Assembly (NCBI GenBank): GCA_029964075.1
Contig: CM057129.1
Location: forward strand, 19,087,430 to 19,151,429
Source: Patiria pectinifera
Lineage: Eukaryota > Echinodermata > Asteroidea > Valvatida > Asterinidae
Direction of reading: 5' to 3'
DNA: 64,000 nt
Shown: positions 53,765 through 63,290 of the stretch, piece after piece
Layout of the letters: each line of letters opens with the position of its first letter
How positions within the stretch are numbered: position 1 is the stretch's first letter
The notes under the pieces: generated by a model
Databases searched by the model: none
The model's input: the letters and a program-made list of their open reading frames with translations, nothing else
Told to the model about the DNA's origin: nothing
Translations under genes and position numbers: made by a program

Positions 53765-54410
53765 CAATACTCATTAGGCCTATAATTAGGGGGTGTGCAT
53801 ATGTGAATTATTGTGCCTCTTATTTGCTAGGTGGAAGCCTCCTGTGGGGGGCTTATTGTGCACCGCGCCCCCTATATTGTGCACCGCGCCCCCGGGGTTG
53901 CAGCCGCTTGTAACGAGCGCCTCTAAATGCACCCGGCTCTCCTCTGTGCTCTGGCCACGACTGCTCCAGCAGCCTCCAGTGAATCCTTGTTAGATCCAGT
54001 CAGCCTCCAGTAGCTCTGTGTGATCCCGGTCCCAGTGAGGGGCCAGCGGTACCCAGATTGTGAGTCAGCCTCCCGATCCTGTCCCGATGGGCATGTGTAG
54101 CCCAGATCCTGAGTAAGCCTCCTGTAGCTCCTGAGAATCCCGGTTAGATCCAGTCAGCCTCCAGTAGGTCCCTGTGATCCCGATCCCAGTGAGGGACCAG
54201 CGGTACCCAGATCGTGAGTCAGCCTCCCGATCCTGTCCCGATTGGACATGCGTAGCCCAGATCCTGAGTAAGCCTCCTGTAGCTCTTCCTCGCGCCGTGC
54301 ACGACTGGAGTCCCGCTTCCGCAGTCCAGCCAACCAGCTATACTCATCAAGTCAACTTGCCCGGCGAGTCCCACCAGAGAGAGAGAGAGAGCACGTGCGA
54401 TACGCTCGGC

Positions 54411-54417
54411 TTTTATA
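54411..54417 (-). promoter_or_regulatory. LTR TATA box
   Basis: TATAAAA on the - strand in the context GGCTATAAAAGCCGAGC, 130 bp inside the 3' LTR. The matching stretch is missing from the other LTR. Confidence 0.7.
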
Positions 54418-54549
54418 GCCGTGCCGCGGACGTAGCAGCGAGTCCTACATTGCGGACGTGGAAGAACCACGACTGTGCTGCGCGCCTAGCGCGCGGCGAT
54501 AGCGCCCCCTTTTGACGCATACATACAGCGCAGAGCTGATTTCGCTACA

Positions 54550-54566
54550 CAGCCTCCTTCTTTGCT
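54550..54566 (-). other. Polypurine tract
   Basis: AAGCAAAGAAGGAGGCTG directly abuts the 3' LTR on the - strand, where plus-strand priming occurs in LTR elements. A 12-base part, AGAAGGAGGCTG, recurs inside the element near 56,180 and 56,285. Confidence 0.75.
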
Positions 54567-54994
54567 TAGCCGTCCCAGCTATATCAGCTAAACTTAAATT
54601 CAATACAAGAAATCAGATATGCACCTCACACTTAGCCCAGTTCAATAAACATTACCGTTACAGAGTCATGGCGCCTCTTTAAAAGCGCCTCATAAGGTGT
54701 GCCTACCATTTAGTAGACCTGCCTCTGTCGCCTCATACTTAAGAGCAACAGCACGTTTTAATAATTCACTTAACTTTACGATAACATAGGCAGGTCTTGT
54801 GCCTAGGTGTAAATTTAACTTTATTAAACTCTTATAAAACTTTATAAACACCTTATTGCAAAACACTTCAAAACTTTTATGAATGTGAACGAACTGTATT
54901 GAAACTTTAATCAACACTTATTAAAACTTTAATTTTAAACTTGCTTGAACAATATCGAGACTTTTTACTAACAATTAGGGCAAGCACGCAGGGC

Positions 54995-55940
54995 TTACAC
55001 GACGAGGTCGTACACCCATTCCTCCTTCTTCTCGCACAGTAGTACGCCCTTTTCGTAAGTAGTGGTGGTTACCGTTTCTTTAATCTGCCCGATCTTGCCC
55101 TCCAGCAGCTTTCCTAGGGGTTGCATGACAGTGCGTTCAGGCTGGTCCTTGGCCTGAGCCTTCGGTGGCGCCTCCTCATCATCGTCGTCGCTGGAAATTG
55201 TCAAGTCTTCCTCCAGTTGGTCGAGACTAGCCTTGGACAGTTGGCGACAGGCACGCATCGTCCTCTGGGCCAGGGCGATGCGCGATGCTGAGGTCCATTG
55301 GTGCGTTGTCCTCCTGTTCCCAGCCTGTGGGTGTCTTCTGGGCTTCTGGGCTATCCTGAGGTGGTTCCCAGCCGGCCATCTCACTATCTAGAAGTTGTTT
55401 CGCATTCTGCCACGATGTGGCATCCTCCAGGCTGCGTCTAACTTCAACCTTTCTGCAACCTCCTGCTACTACTTTCCTCACCAACCTCCTTGGTCAATCT
55501 TACTTCCACCCATCGGCGGGGCGCCTCAGCTGTTGGCCTCTTCCGCTCAGGTGCCGTGTCATCCTGGCTGCTGGTTGCGGCTCCTCCCCCCTGCTCCCTG
55601 GCTGCTCTCTCCTCCTCCGTCTCCAAGGCAATTCAATCCACCTCGTCGAACCTTTCCGGGTGTTCCTGCCGGTAGTGGCGGCGCAGGTTGTCCTTACGGA
55701 CTTGAGGCCACAAACCAGGCACCATGCGTATAGCTTCAGCCCGTGCTCGGTTGCCATGTGCCGATGCAGGCTCTGCCTCTGCTGGTACTCGGATGGGCAC
55801 TCCTTGCATTCGTACGGAGGCGGCCTCTTCTCCTTCTTCTTTCCCTTCTTCCCCTTCTCCTTCTCCATCTTTTCTCCCGTCTTGTCTTTCTCCTCCTTGC
55901 GTTTCTCTTCCTTCTCTCCCATCTTGTCTGTTCCCGGCAT
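54995..55940 (-). pseudogene. Accessory frame of the LTR element: charged protein with two C2H2 zinc fingers
   Basis: The ATG at 55,940 lies 40 bp after the integrase stop, in the place env occupies in other elements. The first 40 residues are almost all Lys, Glu and Gly (MPGTDKMGEKEEKRKEE). A zinc finger YECKECPSEY..LHRHMATEH follows, with C-x2-C-x12-H-x4-H spacing. A second (CLVCGL..NLRRHYRQEH) is split by a frameshift near 55,690. The later part has LDQLEEDLTISSDDDDEE and ends with a ...EEWVYDLVV stop at 54,995, after at least one further shift. It resembles no viral envelope: no signal peptide or membrane segment. I infer a nucleic-acid-binding accessory or nucleocapsid role. Confidence 0.6.
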
Positions 55941-55980
55941 GTTTCCCTTTCTTATCTCACTCCTTCCTCCTCGTTAGTTA

Positions 55981-56920
55981 TTACTGAAGATTATCACCTA
56001 ACAAGATAAAAGAAAAACAATCATTACTGTACAAGTATATACATGGAGTTCTCCTACATCTTGTTTTTAGCGGAAGCGAATCAGGGGTCGCCTCTTCATG
56101 GGGGGGATTTCTCCTCGGTGTCATATCTGTTCCTGTGGCTTCGGCCGACTTTCCATGCTTGGTAGGTTGTTCACGTATGCAGCCTCCTTCTAAGGCTGCA
56201 TCGTCCACATCTACTTCTGGGAGGCTTCCCCACGAACTAGAGCTTGTCCCTTCACAGGACTTCGCTCGAGGGGTTGTGCAGCCTCCTTCTAAGGCTGCGC
56301 TGTCCATTGACTCCATTCCCACTTCTGGGAGGCTTCCCCCCGATCTGGAGCTTGTCCCCGGATGGGACTTCTCTCGAGGGGGTGGGCAGCCTCCTTGTAA
56401 GGCTGCTTTCCCTGGTGAAAATGCATGGCTTCGTCTCCTTGCAGCAGGCGACACAGTCCAGTCCTTAAGTGGCTCGCCGAGGTAGGGCTTGAGGCGGTCA
56501 GCATACACCACCTGTACTTTCTTCTCCCTCGGCGATCGTTGTATCCTGAACGTGACATCGGACAACCGGACGAGGATCAGAAAGGGTCCCTCCCAGCGGG
56601 ACATGTGTTTAGGAGTGACGCCTTAATTTCTTTTTAGCAGGGTTGAACATGTATACAAACTTCCCTGCCTGATAGGCAGCCTCCTCGGTGCCCCTGTCGT
56701 AAGTCTGCTTCTGGTGGCGGGCGCTTTTGCCCAGCCGTTTGTGGTGAGGTCAACCGGGAGCATCACCTCCGGCCCAGCATCATGGCATTGGGTGTCTCTC
56801 CGGTCGACTCGTGAGGCACTGCCCGGTACGCAAATGTTGCGAAGGGCAACTGCTTGTCCCACTCCTTTTGATTGTGAGTGGGATGGCGCCTGGGTCTTCC
56901 CTTTATCGGCTTCCACAGAT
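55981..56920 (-). pseudogene. Integrase C-terminal part
   Basis: Frames at 56,920-56,763, 56,780-56,640 and 56,604-55,981 continue one another with shifts: NQKEWDKQLPFATFAYRAV and HESTGETPN, then EVMLPVDL, then SRWEGPFLILVRLSDVTFRI and VVYADRLKPYLGEP. These are hallmarks of Ty3/gypsy integrase after its core. The DDE core lies upstream and is missing. The C-terminal tail has three copies of a motif with ALEGGC and GSLPEV. Confidence 0.85.
56160..56410. repeat. Internal repeat in the integrase tail
   Basis: Three direct copies of about 105 bp, each starting with GCAGCCTCCTTCTAAGGCTGC or a variant (56,175; 56,278; 56,387). On the coding strand each carries AGAAGGAGGCTG, or a one-base variant, as in the polypurine tract. 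Confidence 0.85.
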
Positions 56921-57197
56921 CCAGGAGATAAGGGGGAACACTAACGGACTGTGCTCCTCCTGCCGATGAGGCTTCAAGTGGCGCTTTGTCTACATCTCCC
57001 TCTTGAACCTGTGAGAGGCGACCTGCCATGGTCCCGCTCCGAAGAAGGCATTCCCTCTGTCCGGGGTTGAGAACATGCAAGGCCATAGTTCCCTCCTTCC
57101 CCGTCTTCACAAGCATCCTTGCCAGAATTAATCCCTTATTTGCCAGCTCCTCATTATCCGCCACTTGTTCGATGATTCCCAGTTCGTCATCCTCCAA
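56921..57197 (-). pseudogene. Protease-to-RT linker fused to integrase
   Basis: LNPGQRECLLRSGTMAGRLS and SVPPYLLDLW match the stretch that normally lies between protease and reverse transcriptase in gypsy polyproteins. The frame then passes straight into the integrase segment near 56,920, which marks the deletion junction. Confidence 0.75.
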
Positions 57198-57228
57198 TGT
57201 GTGAGTGGTTCTCCCTAGGACTAGCGCC

Positions 57229-57620
57229 TCATGGCCAGGAGGTATTACGGTATCTTCCGCAAAATGGTGTTCCCCAACGGGTGGTACACTGAAAGTGTTC
57301 CCCGTTGAGAATTATTTCCCACCGTTTGAAGTCCAGCATGCCTCCAGTCGGTAGCAGGAAATCCATGCCAAGAACTCCCTGTGCGCTCACTTTAGCGAAA
57401 ACTGCTCTCACCTGGCTGGTAGTCTTCCTGATTTTTAAGTCCACATTGGCCACACCTAACGTTTCCATAACTGTCCCATCGGCCTGATACACTTTGATGC
57501 CATCTTGCACCAGCTGGGGGCGCGTCTCAGGAGACATCCTGTGGTATACCTCGTCCGATATATTGGTGTCTGTTGTGCCTGTGTCTACAAGGAATGTGAT
57601 GGTTGTGGATCAGATTTCGC
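57229..57620 (-). pseudogene. Retropepsin-type aspartic protease of the LTR element
   Basis: FLVDTGTTDTNIS carries the DTG catalytic triplet at about 57,575-57,585. Later ADGTVMETLG, VSAQGVLGMDFL and LDFKRWEIIL follow the retropepsin pattern, with the G-hydrophobic-D motif before the C-terminus. A TGA lies 9 codons before DTG. Confidence 0.82.
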
Positions 57621-57765
57621 CTTTCACATTGAATCCGTGGTTAGGCGATAACAACGGTGCGAAAACCTTCCTTACACACTCAGGCATTGGTTTCTTCTGC
57701 ATGTCCAATTATGTTTGGCGATCCTGCTTGGTCGCCTCCAGCCTCCCCTCTGATCTCAGAGTTAG

Positions 57766-57948
57766 CTAGGGCCTGTTTCCCGAGTGTGTCCGGTCAGCCT
57801 CCCGTTTGAGGCTGACGCCAGTTGTGCCCCGTTTCCTTTGTTTCCTTGTCGCCCTGTGAGGCTGCTTATGAGCCTCCCGTTCCACCGCCAAAGTGTGGTG
57901 CATCACCTCTTCTCTCACGAATTCCTTGAACTCTTCCTCTAGTCCCAT
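57766..57948 (-). pseudogene. Gag C-terminal or gag-pol linker piece
   Basis: 60 codons with a charged start (MGLEEEFKEFVREEVMHHTL) and an Arg/Lys-rich middle (HRATRKQRKRGTTG), as in a gag nucleic-acid-binding tail. No Cys knuckle is seen. Confidence 0.45.
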
Positions 57949-57959
57949 TCTGCAATTTT

Positions 57960-58790
57960 TCTTTTCCGGTGGCGGTGCCTTGGTGCCTCTCTGCTTCTCA
58001 ATCTGGATTGTCAGGAATTGCAGCCGATTAGAAGAAATCTTGCTTTGAATCGTATACGGGTTTTTTATTCGATCTGAAAGGAAATAAACATAAGGTACAA
58101 AATAACAGTTTACAGTATGAGATTACATGTCTGTGTCACAACAAAGAAATAACTGGCAAATCGACTGGCAAAACTACAAATAAACTTGCGAAAACTGTCC
58201 TTAACTTATGTACTTTCTGATAAAGAATCAGTTACAAGCATCTTAAAACTCCAACGAATATTCTCAAACTGTATTAATAACTGACAGACTGTGAATCATG
58301 AAGGAACGAAAATCCAGCGGAAAATCCAGACGAATGAATGTCCCTTTAAACGAATAATTATCTGTGTTAACAGAATCCAAAAAGTATCTAATTTCTCTCA
58401 GGAAAGTTCTCATGCTGACAGATTACTTAAGAATCTACTAGATCAAACGGATCTCTAAATCATCTCTAAGCCACTAACAATCAGCTGAAACTAATACTGC
58501 AAAAAACACCATAGCAATACATGTACATTGATTTAGTCACATGTATAAAGTCAAGGACAACCTAAAACTATCTTGTCCAAAAAATGCGGTAAATCTCTGG
58601 AATAATCTATAAACTGATCACTTACTTCTTTGGCAAGACTCTTCTGTCATGTACTGTAACTGTAACTAGTGCGTGTTCAAACGCGAAAGCTGTAAAACTC
58701 GGGTTTATTTAGCTGAAACTGACAGTGAAAATGCATAGGCAAACATGGATGAACAAAACATGTGCTACATAAACTGTCCAACTATAGAGG
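57960..58790. other. Non-coding AT-rich segment inside the LTR element
   Basis: Base composition changes sharply from GC-rich coding sequence to AT-rich sequence, with no frame on either strand. It splits gag from the gag tail. It could be an intron of the element or a later insertion. I found no clear inverted ends. Confidence 0.55.
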
Positions 58791-59380
58791 GCGTCCTTCA
58801 ATGCTACTGTTCTGTCCAGGTCACTGGAACACAATCTTTTCGAAGTTCTCTGTTGCCAATGCTGCTTGGATCCCCTCGTCTAGGCTTGCCGGCCTCGCTC
58901 TGAAAATTCCCTCTCGGATTGACCGTGAACGGATTGCATCCGTGAAGTGCCCCCGTGCGAGGCGATCTCGTCCTGACTCCTCAAACTCCGGGTAAGCCAG
59001 GCGGTGAGTTCACGGATGGCCTGACCAAGTTCCTGAATTGTCTCTTCAGGGCCCTGGCGTCTATTCCTCAGCTCGTTCATGAAGTTCTTAGCCATTTGCC
59101 CCGGCCTGAAGCGAGCCCTGATGAGCAGTCCCATTAGTTCTTTAAAGGTGTATGGCTTCCTTGGTCCGTCTCCTCTGCAATTCGCGAGCACCTTCAATGC
59201 TGGTCCTTTAAGGCTGGCAGCCAGAAACACCGCAGGCTCCTCCTCGTTCCAATTATTCGCCAACCGGCAGGACTCAAGGTGGCCCTGGTAGTCGATCCAC
59301 GGCTGTCGTCCATCAAAATGGTCGGGAGTAATTTAATTCTCAGCCGCTTTGAATGTCTCCCAAATCTGTTGTCCCACTCT
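58791..59380 (-). pseudogene. Gag capsid region of the LTR element
   Basis: FDGRQPWIDYQGHLESC, then ANNWNEEEPAVFLAASLKGP and LIRARFRPGQMAKNFMNEL form the retrotransposon gag domain. After a frameshift near 58,990 the other frame continues (AYPEFEESGRDRLA, FTDAIRSRSIREGI) and stops at about 58,820. The Tyr-Leu/Phe-type spacing fits Ty3/gypsy gag. Confidence 0.8.
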
Positions 59381-59415
59381 TCCCTTCCATGTATCCTGGT
59401 GTCCCGTTTTAAGGG

Positions 59416-59832
59416 CTAGGGTGTTGGTGGAGAGTTTGATGTCTCCTTTTTCTCCGTACTATTCCTGATGGGCCATCCTGGTCCATGTGAACTGGTTACC
59501 TCCGTAGCCATGTTCCGCCAAATGTTGAAGCCTCTCGTGCAGGTGATGTGAATGTGTTGTATCCCAAAGATCCCCTGGTCGCCACGAGGTCCATTGGCCT
59601 GTTCAGTGTCATCTCCGCCAAGGAACAGACTGCCACAACTCCTCGAGTTTGACCATCCTCTCCTTGAGTTGTGTAATCTGCGTTTCCTTATCGTTGTTTG
59701 CTTCGTAGAGACCCTGCAGGAGGTCCTCCTTCTCCTGCACCTCCAGCCTGAGAAACTCCACCTCCCTGTGTAGCTACTCCATTTCCCCATCAGAGGCTCC
59801 AAATCCTTTACAGCGTAGTCACGCTCGGCCAT
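59416..59832 (-). pseudogene. Gag N-terminal coiled-coil region
   Basis: It starts with MAERDYAVKDLEPLMGKW. Another frame over the same DNA (59,770-59,600) has heptad-like EVEFLRLEVQEKEDLLQGL and TQITQLKERMVKLEEL, a coiled coil typical of gag N-termini. A shift near 59,775 separates the two, and stops follow. Confidence 0.6.
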
Positions 59833-60071
59833 CGTTGCACCTCCACCTCCTCCTCTTGAGGAAATCTGTTCTCCAATCCTTGCAGGACAACCGCTACATG
59901 GGTACGGTTTGCTACAAGGTTCACTCGCTCCAAGTTCCTCAGCTCCTCGTTAGACGATCGGCGAAGAAGTTTCAGCAATACCAAGTGTCTTATTGTAAGG
60001 TTTAAAACAATCAATAAAATGATTAAACAAACAGTTACTATTGTCCCTAATGTCAGTAAATCAGATCCCAT
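59808..60071 (-). CDS. Leader frame with a membrane segment
   Basis: 87 codons start 80 bp after the primer site. Residues 5-24 (LLTLGTIVTVCLIILLIVLN) are a clear hydrophobic helix, followed by an Arg/Leu-rich amphipathic stretch. It overlaps the gag N-terminal frame by 25 bp. Gypsy elements do not normally have a membrane peptide before gag. Whether it is translated is unknown. Confidence 0.45.
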   Translation of the reverse strand: MGSDLLTLGTIVTVCLIILLIVLNLTIRHLVLLKLLRRSSNEELRNLERVNLVANRTHVAVVLQGLENRFPQEEEVEVQRWPSVTTL

Positions 60072-60150
60072 CTATATTGGCGTGTGTGAGGCGACGTCCT
60101 AAACTGCGCCTCCCGCTACTGTCCATGGTCTGTGAGGTTCCTAAGTGGAA

Positions 60151-60170
60151 GAATCCCACCGCTGCCACCA
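60151..60170 (-). other. tRNA-Leu primer binding site
   Basis: TGGTGGCAGCGGTGGGATTC on the - strand is complementary over 20 bases to the 3' end of animal tRNA-Leu(AAG/UAG) with its CCA. It starts 2 bases after the LTR end. Confidence 0.88.
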
Positions 60171-60172
60171 TG

Positions 60173-60903
60173 TGTAGCGCGACAGACCGCTGCCACCATT
60201 TAGCGAAATAACCCGAGTCCGTTTGGCCGAAGTATACCGCCGACTTCCAATGTAGTAGCTCACAAATCAGATGGGGGAAGGGATAATTAAATAATAGACA
60301 AGGACAAAGGAATTATATTGGACACTGACGACTGGGTTTCATGTGCCGTAATAAAAGATATAAGATTTATTCAATACTCAACAGGCCTGGGGTGTGCATA
60401 TGTGAATTAATGTGCCTCTTATTTGCTATGTGGGAGCCTCCTGTGGGGGGCTTATTGCGCACCGCGCCTCCTATAACAAAGGGGTTGCAGCCGCTTGTAA
60501 CGAGCGCCTCTAAATGCACCCGGCTCTCCTCTGTGCTCTGGCCACGACTGCTCCAGAGGCCTCCAGTGAATCCTATAGTTAGATCCAGTCAGCCTCCAGT
60601 AGCTCTGTGTGATCCTGGTCCCAGTGAGGGGCCAGCGGTACCCAGATCGTGAGTCAGCCTCCCGATCCTGTCCCGATGGGCATGTGTAGCCCAGATCCCG
60701 AGTAAGCCTCCTGTGAATCCCGGTTAGATCCAGTCAGCCTCCAGAAGCTCCCTGTGATCTCGATCCCAGTGAGGGACCAGCGGTACCCAGATCGTGAGTC
60801 AGCCTCCCGATCCTGTCCCGATGGACTTGCGTAGCCCAAATCCTTAGTAAGCCTCCTGTAGCTCCTCCTCGCGCCCTGCACGACTGGAGTCCCGCTTCCG
60901 CAG
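60173..60903 (-). repeat. 5' LTR, truncated (731 bp)
   Basis: Matches 53,566-54,324 of the 3' LTR with small indels. The remaining 225 bp of U3, with the TATA box and outer terminus, is absent. The sequence passes directly into the tRNA-like array. Confidence 0.92.
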
Positions 60904-62045
60904 TTGTGGGTTCAATCCCAAGGTGGGAATTTTAGATTTTAAAATGTTATTACTTTTTATGTCAATTGAAACTTTATAGTTAATTTCGTAAACACTAAAT
61001 AGTGTGAAGTTGTGCTTAGTCGAGTGGTATGGACTGCTGACTCTGAATCTGAAGTTTGCAGGTTCAATCCCACCGTGGGAATTTTAGATTTTGAAACCGA
61101 AAGTTTGAAACTTTATAGTTAATTTCGTAAGCACTAAATAGTGTGAAGTTTAGCTTAGTCTAGTGGTACGAACTGCTGACTTTAAATCTGAAGGTTGCAG
61201 GTTCAATCCCACGGTGGGAATTAAAGATTTTAAAATTGTATTACTTTTTAGGTCAATTTAAACTTTACAGTTAATTTCGTAACCTTTAAATAGAGTGAAA
61301 TTGTGCTTAGTCGAGTGGCACGGACTGCTAACTCTAAATCTGAAGGTTGCAGGTTCAATTCCACGGTGGGAATTTTAGATTTTAAAATTGTATTACTTTT
61401 TAGGTCAATTGAAACTTTATAGTTAATTTCGTAACCTTTAAATAGAGTGAAATTGTGCTTAGTCGAGTGGTACGGACTGCTGACCCTAAATCTGAAGGTT
61501 GCAGGTTCAATCCCACGTTGGGAATTTTAGATTTTAAAATTGTATTACTTTTTAGGTCAATTGAAACTTTATAGTTAATTTCGTAACCACTAAATAGTGT
61601 AGAGTTGTGCTTAGTCGAGTGGTACGGACTGCTGACTCTAAATCTGAAGGTTGCAGGTTCAATCCCACGGTGGGAATTTTAGATTTTAAAATGTTATTAC
61701 TTTTTAGGTCAATTGAAACTTTATAGTTAATTTCGTAACCACTAAATAGTGTGGAGTTGTGCTTAGTCCAGTGGTATGGACTGCTGACTCTGAAGGTTGC
61801 GGGGTTCAATCCCACCGTGTGAATTTTAGATTTAAATTTTTTATTACTTTTTAGGTCAATAGCCACTAAAAAGAGTAATATTGTGCTTAGTCCAGTGGTA
61901 CGGACTGCTGACTCTTAATCTGAAGGTTGCAGGTTCAATCCCAGGGTGGGAATTTTACTTTTTAGGTCAATTTTACTTTAGGAATTTTAAAATGTTATTA
62001 CTTTTTAGGTCAATTGAAACTTTATGGTTAATTTTGTATATGCAA
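60904..62045 (+). repeat. Tandem array of tRNA-like units, about 150-bp period
   Basis: Seven full units and one initial partial unit. Each has GTGCTTAGTCGAGTGGTA (A box), GGACTGCTGACTCTAAATC and GGTTGCAGGTTCAATCCCA (B box), then TTTTAGATTTT and a spacer with CTTTATAGTTAATTTCG. Starts are near 61,013, 61,152, 61,304, 61,456, 61,609, 61,760 and 61,883. The D stem AGTC/GACT is kept, but the anticodon stem is poor. One unit has CTCTTAATCT as in tRNA-Lys(CUU). Confidence 0.9.
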
Positions 62046-62289
62046 TGCATGAAGAACCAGCGCACGGAGTTTTGTGCTTCAGTCTCAAAGTGAAAACTTT
62101 GAACGATATTTGACCTTAACAGCTCCGTCAGCCTATACCCACTGCCCCTTAAGATTCAATTAAATCTTTAGCTTCAAACCGGAAAACTGATATGTACTAT
62201 ATAATTTATTTTTAATTCGCCAGCTCCTGCTATGCTTTCGCATTATTATTATTTTAAGCAGAAGTTTATATCTCTAATGAAACGACTTC

Positions 62290-63290
62290 CGAACATCTAT
62301 CGACATCTGTAAAGTTTCAATTCCACCTGTTAAAATAATTTGCTGTCATAGTTATTCAGAGTCGGCACTCTCATGCGCCCTCCGATGTACGTCATACACA
62401 CATAATGGAAAAGTTAACATTAAATTTAAGCCTATTCCCGTTTTTGGTATCTGAAAAGTTTGTAGCGAAGGCTTGCCCTATTTTCATAACTTTGGTGTCA
62501 AAATAACCGCATGACATCAGAGCAACTGTCAGAGAAACTTGGCAGAATTTAATAAATGCATTGCGATGATAGCGACCAAAATGTACTCGGATGGGGTTGC
62601 GGCCCCGCCCCCTCCGCGCTGTTTGCCGCGCTCTTGAATTAATTAGTCTGACTAAAAGGAAATCTTTAAGTTATATTTTCATGTTCCACAAGTGCCAAAG
62701 CATCAGTAAAAGTTGTTTCATTTTACCCATTTAAATGTTGTAGTACATTTGCACAGTTTCAATTCGATCTGTTAGTCGGCACTGTCATGCACGCTTTTAT
62801 GTGCATGTACTTTCCATCGCTTTCATGTGCATGTACTTTCCACCGGTTTTGGAAAATGGACATTTCATGACGAAGTTATGCCCTATTTTCATAAACTTGG
62901 TGTCACAATTACTGAAAGATATCAGAACAGCTGTGAAAGAAACTTGGCAGGACTTAACAAATGCCTTGCGACGATATGAGCCAAAATGCACGTGGTGGGG
63001 GGTTGAGGCCCCGCCCCCTCCGCGCTTTTCCCGCCGCTCTTAAGGTAATAAGTCTGACCTAAAACCACTCTTAAGTTATATTCTTATATTCCATGAGTGT
63101 TAAGGCATCAATACAAACTGGTTTCATTTTCTCCTCTACCGTTGCGTTACAACGGTATCAGCGCAAAGGAAAAGAAGGGGGTGACGGCAACGCCCACCCT
63201 TCGCGCTTGTCGGGCCGTTCTTAAGTTAATTAGTCTGATCTAAAATCATTTTAAGTTATATTTCCATATTCTACAAGTTCCAAGCTATCA
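62290..63290. repeat. Tandem repeat, about 400-bp unit
   Basis: Units at 62,300-62,710 and 62,740-63,130 and a partial one at 63,165-63,290 share GAAACTTGGCAG, GGCCCCGCCCCCTCCGCGCT, AATTAGTCTGA and TTAAGTTATATT. The GC-rich box stands out from AT-rich flanks. Confidence 0.85.

Larger units (their letters stand above)
53566..54549 (-). repeat. 3' LTR, complete (984 bp)
   Basis: On the + strand it starts TGTAGCG and ends CGCTACA, a 7-bp inverted terminus with TG..CA ends. It contains two roughly 150-bp tandem copies (about 53,994-54,148 and 54,149-54,290) rich in CCAGTGAGG and GTGAGTCAGCC. A simple GA tract lies near 54,375. Confidence 0.92.
53566..60903 (-). mobile_element. Ty3/gypsy LTR retrotransposon, internally deleted
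   Basis: On the - strand the order is truncated 5' LTR (60,903-60,173), primer site, leader frame, gag, spacer, protease, end of integrase, zinc-finger frame, polypurine tract, 3' LTR (54,549-53,566). Reverse transcriptase, RNase H and the integrase catalytic core are absent. The LTRs are very similar and share tandem substructure, so the insertion is fairly recent. Frameshifts break most frames. Confidence 0.93.

Noticed and set aside
55395..56009. Hydrophobic + strand frames suggesting an env-like membrane protein
   Set aside because: They are antisense to the zinc-finger and integrase frames. The Leu/Ser runs come from reversed Lys/Glu codons.
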